From assembly GCA_900553525.1 (NCBI GenBank), contig USDZ01000061.1, positions 1 through 8,832 of the forward strand: 8,832 bases of DNA. Reading direction: 5' to 3'. Numbering within the stretch: the first letter of the stretch is position 1; each line of letters opens with the position of its first letter. Shown here in pieces: positions 1 through 5,740 of the stretch. The position numbers and the translations under genes were made by a program. Origin of the DNA: an uncultured Oscillospiraceae bacterium (GTDB taxonomy: Bacteria; Bacillota; Clostridia; Oscillospirales; Acutalibacteraceae). The notes below the pieces were generated by a model that saw only the letters and a program-made list of their open reading frames with translations, was not told where the DNA came from and made no database searches.

Positions 1-39
1 GTATTTGCACACGTCTTGAAATTCTACAAAATTTTCCAT
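1..39 (-). CDS. Start of a minus-strand gene, probably an ABC transporter ATP-binding protein (partial)
   Basis: Only 13 codons lie in the window, reading MENFVEFQDVCKY from an ATG at 39-37 toward base 1; the rest lies beyond the left edge. The start is convincing because a perfect AAGGAGG (minus strand, 54-48) stands 8 bases before it. The pattern of a short acidic leader followed by V-x-F-x-x-V-x-K-x-Y matches the first beta strand and the A-loop aromatic residue (Tyr13 here) of ABC ATPases such as LolD/YtrE-type exporter subunits. The Walker A motif would come about 30 residues later and cannot be seen, so the family call rests on the N-terminal pattern alone. It is transcribed away from valS. 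Confidence 0.55.
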   Translation of the reverse strand, partial: MENFVEFQDVCKY

Positions 40-90
40 ATCCGCGGCCTCCTTGCCGGAATTGCAGCCAAAATCAAATGTTTTATATGT

Positions 91-99
91 ATTTTAGCA
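91..99 (-). promoter_or_regulatory. Extended -10 promoter element for the minus-strand gene
   Basis: On the minus strand this reads TGCTAAAAT, an extended -10 (TGn plus TAAAAT, 5 of 6 to consensus). The hexamer 17 bases upstream (ACAACT) is a poor -35, which is tolerated when an extended -10 is present. Transcription would begin near base 84 and leave a leader of about 45 bases before the ATG at 39. The surrounding AT-rich stretch fits a promoter. Confidence 0.35.
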
Positions 100-179
100 G
101 AGGACATCAGAACAGTTGTGAATGGAAAGCAAATTTTTCTTGCAAAATTTATGAGCGGAGAGGGCGGTCATATTATCCA

Positions 180-365
180 ATGGAGGCATTGTTCGGCCGT
201 ATCCGACTTTACGCGGTGGTAGATGACCTCAAATACCTGCGGATGGGTGAGCGCCTCTTCTCGGCCGGTGCCATGGTTGGTACCCCTCTGGGGGTAAAAC
301 CGATCATCGGCATTGAGGACGGCGCGGAACCCAAGGATGGTTTCCGAATTAAGAGCCATCTATAG
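180..365 (+). pseudogene. Fragment of a DegV-family fatty-acid-binding protein
   Basis: This frame encodes about 60 residues that match the middle of DegV/FakB proteins: RIRLYAVVDDLKYLRMGERL (matching the family pattern R-I-x-L-Y-x-V-x-D-x-L-x-Y-L-x-x-G-G-R), then a small-residue stretch with AMVGT, then VKPIIGIEDG, which ends the conserved core. DegV proteins are about 280 residues and bind fatty acids; in the Fak system they present them to the kinase FakA. Here roughly the first 150 and the last 70-80 residues are missing. After IEDG the sequence loses resemblance and stops at 363-365. One glycine of the usual GGR is Glu (GER). No ribosome binding site stands at the ATG at 180 and I see no DegV-like sequence before it. 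I read it as the remnant of a deleted gene; a small functional ORF is unlikely. The family match is from memory of the consensus. Confidence 0.7.
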
Positions 366-373
366 TGACGATG

Positions 374-418
374 GCAGCGTCTCAACGCGGTGGGGCGCCG
401 TGTTGAGGCACTGTCTGC
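374..418. other. Strong hairpin upstream of valS
   Basis: A near-perfect inverted repeat: CTCAACGCGG (381-390) pairs with CCGTGTTGAG (398-407) over a 7-base loop with one G-T wobble. Two further pairs extend it to 379-409, and GCAG (374-377) can pair with CTGC (415-418) below an internal loop. No T run follows, so it is not a classic terminator. It lies between the DegV fragment and the valS promoter. It may be a weak transcription stop, a structured RNA end, or a relic of the deleted gene. Confidence 0.5.
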
Positions 419-450
419 AGTACAGCCCTTTGGCCGCATAAATGCAGAGG

Positions 451-489
451 AACGAAAACGATGAAAGGGCTTGCCGCCTTTCTTTCGTT
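451..489. repeat. Nested inverted repeat overlapping the valS promoter
   Basis: AACGAAA (451-457) pairs with TTTCGTT (483-489), and inside it GAAAGG (463-468) pairs with CCTTTC (477-482), with five extra bases (458-462) bulged on the left arm. The -35 element proposed for valS (471-476) falls inside the loop. As RNA it would be a 13-pair hairpin ending readthrough from the left. As DNA the dyad over a -35 could be a protein-binding site. The sequence does not decide between these. Confidence 0.45.
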
Positions 490-499
490 GTGATACAAT
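471..499 (+). promoter_or_regulatory. Sigma-A promoter for valS
   Basis: TTGCCG (471-476, 4 of 6 to the -35 consensus) and TACAAT (494-499, 5 of 6 to the -10) are separated by exactly 17 bases. Transcription would start near 506, giving a leader of about 57 bases. That is too short for a T-box riboswitch, so if this is the main valS promoter the gene is not controlled by one. Confidence 0.5.
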
Positions 500-562
500 A
501 TTCGATATATTCCTATCGATTGCAAAACCGCCCGGTAGCGGGCGTTCGGGAGGGAAGCCGTT

Positions 563-3208
563 ATGGCGGACAGGAGAGAACTCGCGAAAACTTATGATCC
601 AGGCGAAGTGGAGGACCGGATTTACGACTTTTGGATGAAGGGCGGTTATTTCCACGCCGAGGTCAATCCGAATAAAAAGCCGTATACCATTGTCATTCCG
701 CCCCCCAATATCACGGGCCAGCTTCATATGGGGCATGCACTGGACGAGACGTTCCAGGATATTCTGATCCGCTGGCGGCGGATGCAGGGATATGAGGCAC
801 TATGGCTGCCGGGAACCGACCATGCCTCCATTGCCACCGAGGCCAAGATCGTCGCCGCCATGGCGGAAGAGGGCCTGACGAAAGAGGCGCTTGGGCGGGA
901 CGGCTTTATGACGCGCGCCTGGGCCTGGAAGGAACAATACGGCGGCCGGATCGTGGAACAGCTCAAAAAGCTCGGTTCCTCCTGCGACTGGGAACGGGAA
1001 CGTTTCACTATGGACGAGGGCTGTTCGAAAGCGGTGCGGGAGGTGTTCGTCCGCCTGTATGAAAAGGGCCTCATTTACCGGGGCGAGAGGATTGTCAACT
1101 GGTGTACCCACTGCCGTACCTCGATTTCGGATGCCGAGGTGGAATTCGAGGAAAAGGATGCCTTTTTCTGGCATCTGCGGTATCCGATTGCCGACGAAGA
1201 GGGCCGTCCGACCGGCGAGTATCTGGAGCTGGCGACCACCAGGCCTGAGACCATGTTGGGCGACACCGCTGTGGCGGTCCATCCCGACGATGAACGGTAC
1301 CGCCATTTGGTGGGCAGGCGGGTGATTCTGCCTCTTGTGAACCGCCTCATACCGGTGGTAGCCGACACCTATGTGGAAATGGATTTTGGTACCGGCGTGG
1401 TGAAGATCACTCCCGCTCATGATCCCAACGATTTTGAGGTCGGCTTGCGCCATAACCTCGAGGTAATCACCGTCACCACCGAGGACGGGCGAATGAACGA
1501 GCGCGCGGGAAAATACCAAGGGATGAGCATTTTGGACTGCCGCAAAGCCATTGTTCGGGATTTGGAGGAACAGGGCTATCTCGTCAAAACCGAGCCCATG
1601 AAGCACAACGTCGGCTCTTGTTACCGTTGCCATACCGTTATCGAGCCCCGGGTTTCCATGCAGTGGTTCGTCAAAATGAAGGAACTGGCCGGCCCTGCGA
1701 TCGACGCAGTGAAAGACGGGCGGACCAGATTTGTCCCCGAACGGTTCGAAAAGGTGTATTTCCATTGGCTTGACAATATCCGGGATTGGTGTATCTCCCG
1801 TCAGCTTTGGTGGGGCCATCGGATTCCGGCGTGGTATTGCGACGACTGCGGAGAAATCATAGTCAGCCGGGAGGATCCCACAGTCTGTCCGAAATGCGGG
1901 AGCGTGCAATTGCGGCAGGACGAGGATACGCTGGATACCTGGTTCTCTTCCGCGCTTTGGCCGTTCTCCACCCTGGGATGGCCGGAGAAAACGCCGGAAC
2001 TCGATTATTTTTATCCCACCGATACCTTGGTCACCGGTTATGACATCATCTTTTTCTGGGTGGCGCGGATGATGTTCTCTGGACTCGAGCATATGGGGGA
2101 GGTTCCCTTCCACACCGTGTTCATGCACGGGTTGGTGCGGGACGCCCAGGGACGGAAGATGTCTAAATCTCTCGGCAACGGCATCGATCCGTTGGAGGTC
2201 ATCGGACAATATGGGGCCGATGCGCTTCGTTTCACCCTGTCCACCGGCAACAGCCCCGGCAACGATATGCGGTTTACGTCTGAAAAGGTGGAAGCTTCCC
2301 GAAACTTTGCCAACAAGCTGTGGAACGCGGCCCGGTTCCTGTTGATGAATCTGGAAGGACATGAAGTGGCGTTTGGGCTTCCCGACACCCTTACGCTGGA
2401 TGAAAAATGGATTCTCTCCCGCTTTAATGCCCTGGTGAGCGCTGTGACCGAGAATCTTGGAAAATTCGAACTGGGTCTGGCGGTACAGAAATTGTACGAT
2501 TTCATCTGGGACAACTACTGCGACTGGACCATTGAATTGAGCAAGTCCCGCTTGACCGGTGGGGACGAAGCGGCTGCTGCGAACGCCCGCCGGGTGCTGC
2601 TCTATGTCATGCAAGGGCTTCTGAAGCTGCTTCACCCCTTTATGCCCTTTATCACAGAAGAAATCTGGCAGGCCCTACCTCACGAAGGGGAAGCCCTGAT
2701 GATTTCGGCCTGGCCCGTGAACGATCCGGCCTTGTCTTTCCCGGAGGAAGAGAAGGAGATGGAAAGGTTGATGGAGGCTATCCGGGCCATCCGCAACCGC
2801 CGGGCGGAGATGAATGTCCCGCCTTCCCGAAAGGCGCAGGTTTATGTGGAGACGGCGTTTATCGATACCTTTATCGGCGGCACGCCTTTTATACAGCGGC
2901 TGGCGTCTGCATCCGGGGTCCAGGTGGGCGGAAGTTTTAATCTGCCTGGTGCGGTGAGCATCGTCACGCCCGACGCCACCATTAAAATCCCTATGGACGA
3001 GCTTACGGACAAAGAGGCCGAGCGTGTCCGCCTTCAGAGAGAACGGGATAACGTGAAAAAACAGCTCGACGGTGTGCTGGCGCGCCTGGAGAACCAGGCG
3101 TTTATCGACAAGGCGCCGGAGGCGGTCGTGGCCGGTGCGCGGGAAAACGCCGCCCGGCTTCAGGACAAATTGAATCTGCTCGATCAGAGCCTCGCGGCTC
3201 TGTCTTGA
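563..3208 (+). CDS. valS: Valyl-tRNA synthetase
   Basis: This 881-residue cytoplasmic class Ia enzyme attaches valine to tRNA-Val using ATP and edits mischarged threonine. The length is typical for the bacterial enzyme. The Rossmann catalytic core carries the HIGH signature as HMGH (residues 55-58, inside PPNITGQLHMGHAL) and the KMSKS loop at 532-536. The CP1 editing domain lies between, with TTRPETMLGDTAVAVHPDD at 225-243. Cysteine pairs at 181/184, 353/356, 426/429 and 442/445 suggest zinc-binding knuckles. The anticodon-binding domain follows (about 610-760), and a charged C-terminal helix pair from about 812 is the ValRS coiled coil that clamps the tRNA. The start is set by GGGAGGG at 548-554, 8 bases before the ATG. 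It appears complete and intact, and it is monocistronic: a strong terminator follows within 10 bases. Many Firmicutes control valS with a T-box leader; none is evident here. Confidence 0.98.
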   Translation: MADRRELAKTYDPGEVEDRIYDFWMKGGYFHAEVNPNKKPYTIVIPPPNITGQLHMGHALDETFQDILIRWRRMQGYEALWLPGTDHASIATEAKIVAAMAEEGLTKEALGRDGFMTRAWAWKEQYGGRIVEQLKKLGSSCDWERERFTMDEGCSKAVREVFVRLYEKGLIYRGERIVNWCTHCRTSISDAEVEFEEKDAFFWHLRYPIADEEGRPTGEYLELATTRPETMLGDTAVAVHPDDERYRHLVGRRVILPLVNRLIPVVADTYVEMDFGTGVVKITPAHDPNDFEVGLRHNLEVITVTTEDGRMNERAGKYQGMSILDCRKAIVRDLEEQGYLVKTEPMKHNVGSCYRCHTVIEPRVSMQWFVKMKELAGPAIDAVKDGRTRFVPERFEKVYFHWLDNIRDWCISRQLWWGHRIPAWYCDDCGEIIVSREDPTVCPKCGSVQLRQDEDTLDTWFSSALWPFSTLGWPEKTPELDYFYPTDTLVTGYDIIFFWVARMMFSGLEHMGEVPFHTVFMHGLVRDAQGRKMSKSLGNGIDPLEVIGQYGADALRFTLSTGNSPGNDMRFTSEKVEASRNFANKLWNAARFLLMNLEGHEVAFGLPDTLTLDEKWILSRFNALVSAVTENLGKFELGLAVQKLYDFIWDNYCDWTIELSKSRLTGGDEAAAANARRVLLYVMQGLLKLLHPFMPFITEEIWQALPHEGEALMISAWPVNDPALSFPEEEKEMERLMEAIRAIRNRRAEMNVPPSRKAQVYVETAFIDTFIGGTPFIQRLASASGVQVGGSFNLPGAVSIVTPDATIKIPMDELTDKEAERVRLQRERDNVKKQLDGVLARLENQAFIDKAPEAVVAGARENAARLQDKLNLLDQSLAALS

Positions 3209-3213
3209 CAGAC

Positions 3214-3243
3214 AAACCGGGACATTCTCCCGGTTTTGTTTTT
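3214..3243 (+). terminator. Intrinsic terminator of valS
   Basis: AAACCGGGA (3214-3222) pairs perfectly with TCCCGGTTT (3228-3236) across a 5-base loop, followed by TTGTTTTT. It starts 5 bases after the valS stop codon, so transcription of valS very likely ends here. Confidence 0.92.
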
Positions 3244-3272
3244 GGACAACAAAGGCGAGGGAAAAAGAGAAA

Positions 3273-3417
3273 ATGCGGTTGGGTCTATGGGGATATGGTC
3301 AAGGCGATGGCGGAAGGGCTTGACGTGATGGAGCGGGCCGACGTGCGGCGTCTTCTAAGAGAGAGGGGTGGGGCTGCCCATGAACGAGCAAAAGGGAAGA
3401 GAACGCAGCCGTATTGA
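3273..3417 (+). pseudogene. Possible frameshifted remnant of a Rossmann-fold (ProC-like) reductase
   Basis: An ATG at 3273, with GGCGAGGG 11 bases before it, begins MRLGLWGYG and stops after 16 codons. The +2 frame over the same bases continues as YGDMVKAMAEGLDVMERADV and runs to a stop at 3415-3417. Joined by a shift of one or two bases, the two halves resemble the N-terminus of pyrroline-5-carboxylate reductase and related NAD(P)-binding proteins (M-x-x-G-x-x-G-x-G-x-M-x-x-A-x-x-x-G-L). Nothing after this resembles the rest of such an enzyme. The likeness covers about 20 residues and could be chance, so this is a tentative call. Confidence 0.22.
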
Positions 3418-3475
3418 AGCGGCATACGCTCTCGAGGACATGGCTTCGTATAAACGGCTTTTTTCTTTCCTATGA
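3380..3475 (+). CDS. Possible 31-residue ORF, unknown function
   Basis: An ATG at 3380 opens a short ORF beginning MNEQKGRERSRIEAAYALED and ending in SYKRLFSFL. The composition is plausible for a real protein: a charged, helix-prone start and an aromatic end. A purine-rich stretch (about 3358-3373) lies upstream, but the AG-rich core is 7-15 bases away and not a clean Shine-Dalgarno. It overlaps the end of the preceding frame and a terminator-like hairpin (3407-3464), which weakens the case. I do not recognise the sequence. It may be the truncated end of something larger or simple chance. Confidence 0.2.
   Translation: MNEQKGRERSRIEAAYALEDMASYKRLFSFL
3407..3464 (+). terminator. Imperfect terminator-like hairpin
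   Basis: AGCCGT (3407-3412) pairs with ACGGCT (3454-3459) and, inside an internal loop, GAAGC (3416-3420) pairs with GCTTC (3443-3447). A run of six T starts at 3459. The 22-base apical loop is large for an intrinsic terminator. It would stop any transcript leaking through from valS or starting in the spacer before it enters pgi. Confidence 0.35.
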
Positions 3476-3526
3476 TTCGGGCATAAGGGACGTTGAGGGT
3501 GGGAAGATAACAGAGAGAGGCGGTCG

Positions 3527-3554
3527 GTCCGTCAAAAAGAATTTACAAACGGAC
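3527..3554. repeat. Inverted repeat just upstream of the pgi promoter
   Basis: GTCCGT (3527-3532) and ACGGAC (3549-3554) form a dyad with a 16-base AT-rich centre, ending two bases before the -35 of the pgi promoter. The position would suit a regulator site, but the arms are only six bases and I recognise no known operator. Confidence 0.25.
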
Positions 3555-3556
3555 GG

Positions 3557-3585
3557 TTGCAATCGACGCCTTTGTATTGTACAAT
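3557..3585 (+). promoter_or_regulatory. Sigma-A promoter for pgi
   Basis: TTGCAA (3557-3562, 5 of 6) and TACAAT (3580-3585, 5 of 6) are spaced by 17 bases. Transcription would begin near 3592, leaving a leader of about 33 bases with GAGGGG at 3611-3616 as the ribosome binding site, 8 bases before the ATG. Confidence 0.75.
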
Positions 3586-3624
3586 AAAACCATCAACGAG
3601 GAAGAAAGCTGAGGGGAACAGCGC

Positions 3625-4965
3625 ATGTCGACTAGATTGGAAACCCGTTACCTGGACGGATTCGTCCGTGACCACGAATGGGACGGGATCCAGACCCAGG
3701 TCACGGCGGCCCATGAACTGCTGACAAGCGGAAAAGGGCAGGGACATGATTTTTTGGGCTGGATGGATTTGCCCGTTCGTTATGATAAAGAGGAGTTTGC
3801 CCGCATCGAGGCCGCTGCCGCCCGTATTCGCCAGGATACCGATATTTTCATCGCGATCGGAATCGGTGGGTCCTATCTGGGGGCCAGGGCGGCTATTGAG
3901 TTTTTGAAGTCTCCTTATTACAACGCGAAGAAAAAGGATACCCCCGACGTGTATTTCGCGGGAAACAGCATCAGTTCTGCTGCTTTGAACGACCTGCTGG
4001 CGCTGTGCGAAGGACGGCGGGTGTCCATCAACGTCATCTCCAAATCCGGTACTACCACCGAACCCGCCATCGCCTTTCGGGTATTCCGGGAATATCTGGA
4101 AAAGTCCGTCGGTCCCGAGGAGGCGAAGAAACGGATTTATGTCACCACCGACAGGGCGAAGGGTACTCTCAAGGGACTGGCCGACCGGGAAGGATATGAG
4201 ACCTTCGTGGTACCCGACGATGTAGGGGGGCGTTTCTCAGTCCTGACGGCGGTGGGACTGCTGCCCATTGCCGTCGCCGGCTGTGATATCGGGGCACTGA
4301 TGAGAGGGGCCGCCAAGGCCAGAGAAGAACTTGCCGATCCGAATATAGAAAACAACGATTGCTACAAATACGCGGCGGCCCGTCATATTCTGTATCGCAA
4401 AGGCCGCGCGGTGGAAATGATGGTCAGTTATGAACCTTGTTACGCCATGATGAGCGAGTGGTGGAAACAACTCTATGGCGAAAGCGAGGGAAAGGACGGC
4501 AAGGGCCTGTTTCCGGCATCTGCGGTTTTTTCCACCGATCTGCATTCTCTCGGCCAGTTTGTACAGGATGGGAGCCATCTGCTGTTTGAAACGGTGGTGC
4601 TGTTGGATAAGGCGCAGAGCGAACTGACGATCGGCCATGATCCCGAAAATGTGGATGGGCTCAATTTTCTGACAGGCCGCACCATGGCGGATATTAACCG
4701 CAAAGCCTTTGAGGGCACTGTTCTCGCCCACAGCGATGGCGGAACGCCCAGTCTTGTCCTTCATGTCCCGGCCGTATGCGAGGAAGAACTCGGTTATCTG
4801 ATCTATTTCTTTGAAAAGGCCTGCGCCGTCTCGGGGTATATGCTGGGGGTCAATCCCTTCGACCAGCCGGGCGTGGAAAGCTATAAAAAGAATATGTTTG
4901 CTCTGCTCGGAAAACCCGGTTATGAGGACGAGCGCGCTGCGTTGGAAAAACGTCTGGGCCGGTGA
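3625..4965 (+). CDS. pgi: Glucose-6-phosphate isomerase
   Basis: This 446-residue cytoplasmic enzyme interconverts glucose 6-phosphate and fructose 6-phosphate in glycolysis and gluconeogenesis. The length matches the short Gram-positive type (about 445-450 residues) and not the 550-residue enterobacterial form. Two SIS sugar-isomerase domains are visible. The first has the glycine-rich turn GIGGSYLG (79-86) and the phosphate-binding loop SKSGTTTE (139-146). The first PGI signature DDVGGRFS lies at 198-205 and the second, around NPFDQPGVE, at 410-418. Likely catalytic residues are a glutamate in GESEGK (286 or 288), His307 and Lys421, assigned by analogy with the Geobacillus enzyme. The start is supported by GAGGGG at 3611-3616. 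It has its own promoter after the valS terminators, and the small P-loop gene follows 62 bases later, possibly cotranscribed. The gene is intact. Confidence 0.97.
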   Translation: MSTRLETRYLDGFVRDHEWDGIQTQVTAAHELLTSGKGQGHDFLGWMDLPVRYDKEEFARIEAAAARIRQDTDIFIAIGIGGSYLGARAAIEFLKSPYYNAKKKDTPDVYFAGNSISSAALNDLLALCEGRRVSINVISKSGTTTEPAIAFRVFREYLEKSVGPEEAKKRIYVTTDRAKGTLKGLADREGYETFVVPDDVGGRFSVLTAVGLLPIAVAGCDIGALMRGAAKAREELADPNIENNDCYKYAAARHILYRKGRAVEMMVSYEPCYAMMSEWWKQLYGESEGKDGKGLFPASAVFSTDLHSLGQFVQDGSHLLFETVVLLDKAQSELTIGHDPENVDGLNFLTGRTMADINRKAFEGTVLAHSDGGTPSLVLHVPAVCEEELGYLIYFFEKACAVSGYMLGVNPFDQPGVESYKKNMFALLGKPGYEDERAALEKRLGR

Positions 4966-4984
4966 GCGCCTTTGATTCGGCAGA

Positions 4985-5002
4985 AACCGCTCATTTGCGG
5001 TT
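4985..5002 (+). other. Small hairpin between pgi and the P-loop gene
   Basis: AACCGC (4985-4990) pairs with GCGGTT (4997-5002) over a 6-base loop. No T run follows, so it should not terminate. It may protect or separate the pgi message from the downstream gene by RNA processing. I found no good promoter in this 62-base gap, which favours readthrough from pgi. Confidence 0.4.
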
Positions 5003-5027
5003 ATCATATAGGTAGGAGGAAAACAAA

Positions 5028-5444
5028 ATGATCACGCTTATCCTCGGAAAAAAAGGATCCGGCAAGACCAAACGGCTGATCGACATGTGCAACGCGGCTA
5101 CCGCGGAATCCAAGGGCAATGTGGTGTTCATCGAAAAAGACAGCACGCTGACCTATGATATCAGTCACAAAGCGCGTCTGGCTGTTGCCGATGAATATGG
5201 TATCAAGGGATTTGACAGTTTTTACGGCTTTATCGCCGGCATGTGCGCGGGCAATTACGACATCACCGACATTCTGGTGGACTCCACTTTGAAAATCGGC
5301 GGAAGCGACCCGGAGAAACTCGCCTCTTTTATTGAAAAACTAAAAGAACTTTCGGACAAAACCGACACCAATCTTGTGCTTTCGGTCTCGGCGGACAAGG
5401 CCGATATTCCCGCCCGAATCGCGGAGTTTGCGGTGGAGATTTGA
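5028..5444 (+). CDS. Small P-loop ATP-binding protein, function unknown
   Basis: A 138-residue soluble protein with a Walker A motif at the very N-terminus, GKKGSGKT (7-14), after one hydrophobic strand (ITLIL). A candidate Walker B follows at 81-86 (DILVDS), preceded by a likely strand NVVFIEKDS (31-39). The C-terminal half has a charged helix (about 96-112) and a strand NLVLSVSAD (115-123). No membrane segment, signal peptide or metal-binding cysteines are apparent. The order (P-loop, short core, no lid) looks like a minimal RecA- or kinase-like fold, and I recall similar conserved hypothetical proteins in clostridia, sometimes loosely labelled PilT-like. The start is set by AGGAGG (5014-5019), 8 bases before the ATG. 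It follows pgi and precedes a long hairpin. Substrate and role cannot be told from the sequence. Confidence 0.85.
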   Translation: MITLILGKKGSGKTKRLIDMCNAATAESKGNVVFIEKDSTLTYDISHKARLAVADEYGIKGFDSFYGFIAGMCAGNYDITDILVDSTLKIGGSDPEKLASFIEKLKELSDKTDTNLVLSVSADKADIPARIAEFAVEI

Positions 5445-5449
5445 CGCTT

Positions 5450-5498
5450 GTACACAAACGGAGGACGGAGACGGCGGCGCTGTCTCCGTCCTTTGTAC
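5450..5498 (+). terminator. Long terminator-like hairpin
   Basis: AGGACGGAGAC (5462-5472) pairs perfectly with GTCTCCGTCCT (5482-5492) over a 9-base loop. Outer arms GTACA (5450-5454) and TGTAC (5494-5498) can add five more pairs across an asymmetric bulge. It starts just after the stop codon at 5444 and so most likely ends the pgi/P-loop transcript. The downstream T tract is weak (only CTTTG), so it may work more as a 3-prime stabilising stem than as an efficient terminator. Confidence 0.6.
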
Positions 5499-5685
5499 AG
5501 GAACAGGGCTGAAGCGTGGGCCTGCCACGGCCGCCGTCTTTGGGGATCGCATAAGGGCGGTCTGGAGATATGGCGGGACAGGAGGTAGCGGCGTGGCGCT
5601 CATCCACCCATTCGAGCGCTCCTCATCCGGTCGGGCGTTCAGTGATTTCCGCGTACGACTGGACGAGCCTTTGCCGAAAAAGTGG
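5499..5685. other. Intergenic stretch with no recognised gene
   Basis: About 190 GC-rich bases between the hairpin and the yceD promoter. All open frames here look like chance products: they have no ribosome binding site and a composition unlike the neighbours. One modest stem is present, GCGCTC (5597-5602) with GAGCGC (5615-5620). I recognise no tRNA, small RNA family or riboswitch. Confidence 0.4.
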
Positions 5686-5714
5686 TTGACAAACCCAATA
5701 AATATCGATATAAT
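5686..5714 (+). promoter_or_regulatory. Perfect-consensus sigma-A promoter for the yceD-rpmF operon
   Basis: TTGACA (5686-5691) and TATAAT (5709-5714) match the consensus at all twelve positions with the ideal 17-base spacer. Transcription would start near 5721, about 20 bases before the yceD ATG. Such strength suits a ribosomal-protein operon. Confidence 0.93.
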
Positions 5715-5740
5715 ATTCTGCGTGACACTTGAGGTGGATT

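Noticed and set aside
271..290. T-box-like core GGTTGGTACC upstream of valS
   Set aside because: Only part of the T-box sequence matches, no specifier or terminator/antiterminator structure is seen, and the bases are explained by the DegV reading frame (AMVGT) on the same strand.
209..736. 175-codon minus-strand frame covering the valS start
   Set aside because: It overlaps valS and its promoter, has no ribosome binding site, and the DegV-like reading on the plus strand explains the left part better.
800..2635. 611-codon open frame on the minus strand
   Set aside because: It lies wholly antisense within valS, whose protein is unmistakable. Its composition is that of a codon-bias shadow and it has no recognised domain.
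3205..3417. 70-codon frame starting with a TTG inside the valS stop
   Set aside because: Its first part encodes the valS terminator hairpin. Only the later part is considered, as a possible degraded remnant.
4972..5007. Promoter for the P-loop gene from TTGATT and TATCAT
   Set aside because: The spacing between them is 24 bases, too long for sigma-A.
5028..5444. Naming the P-loop protein PilT or thymidine kinase
   Set aside because: The Walker A motif alone does not support either. It is far shorter than PilT and lacks the zinc cysteines of thymidine kinase.
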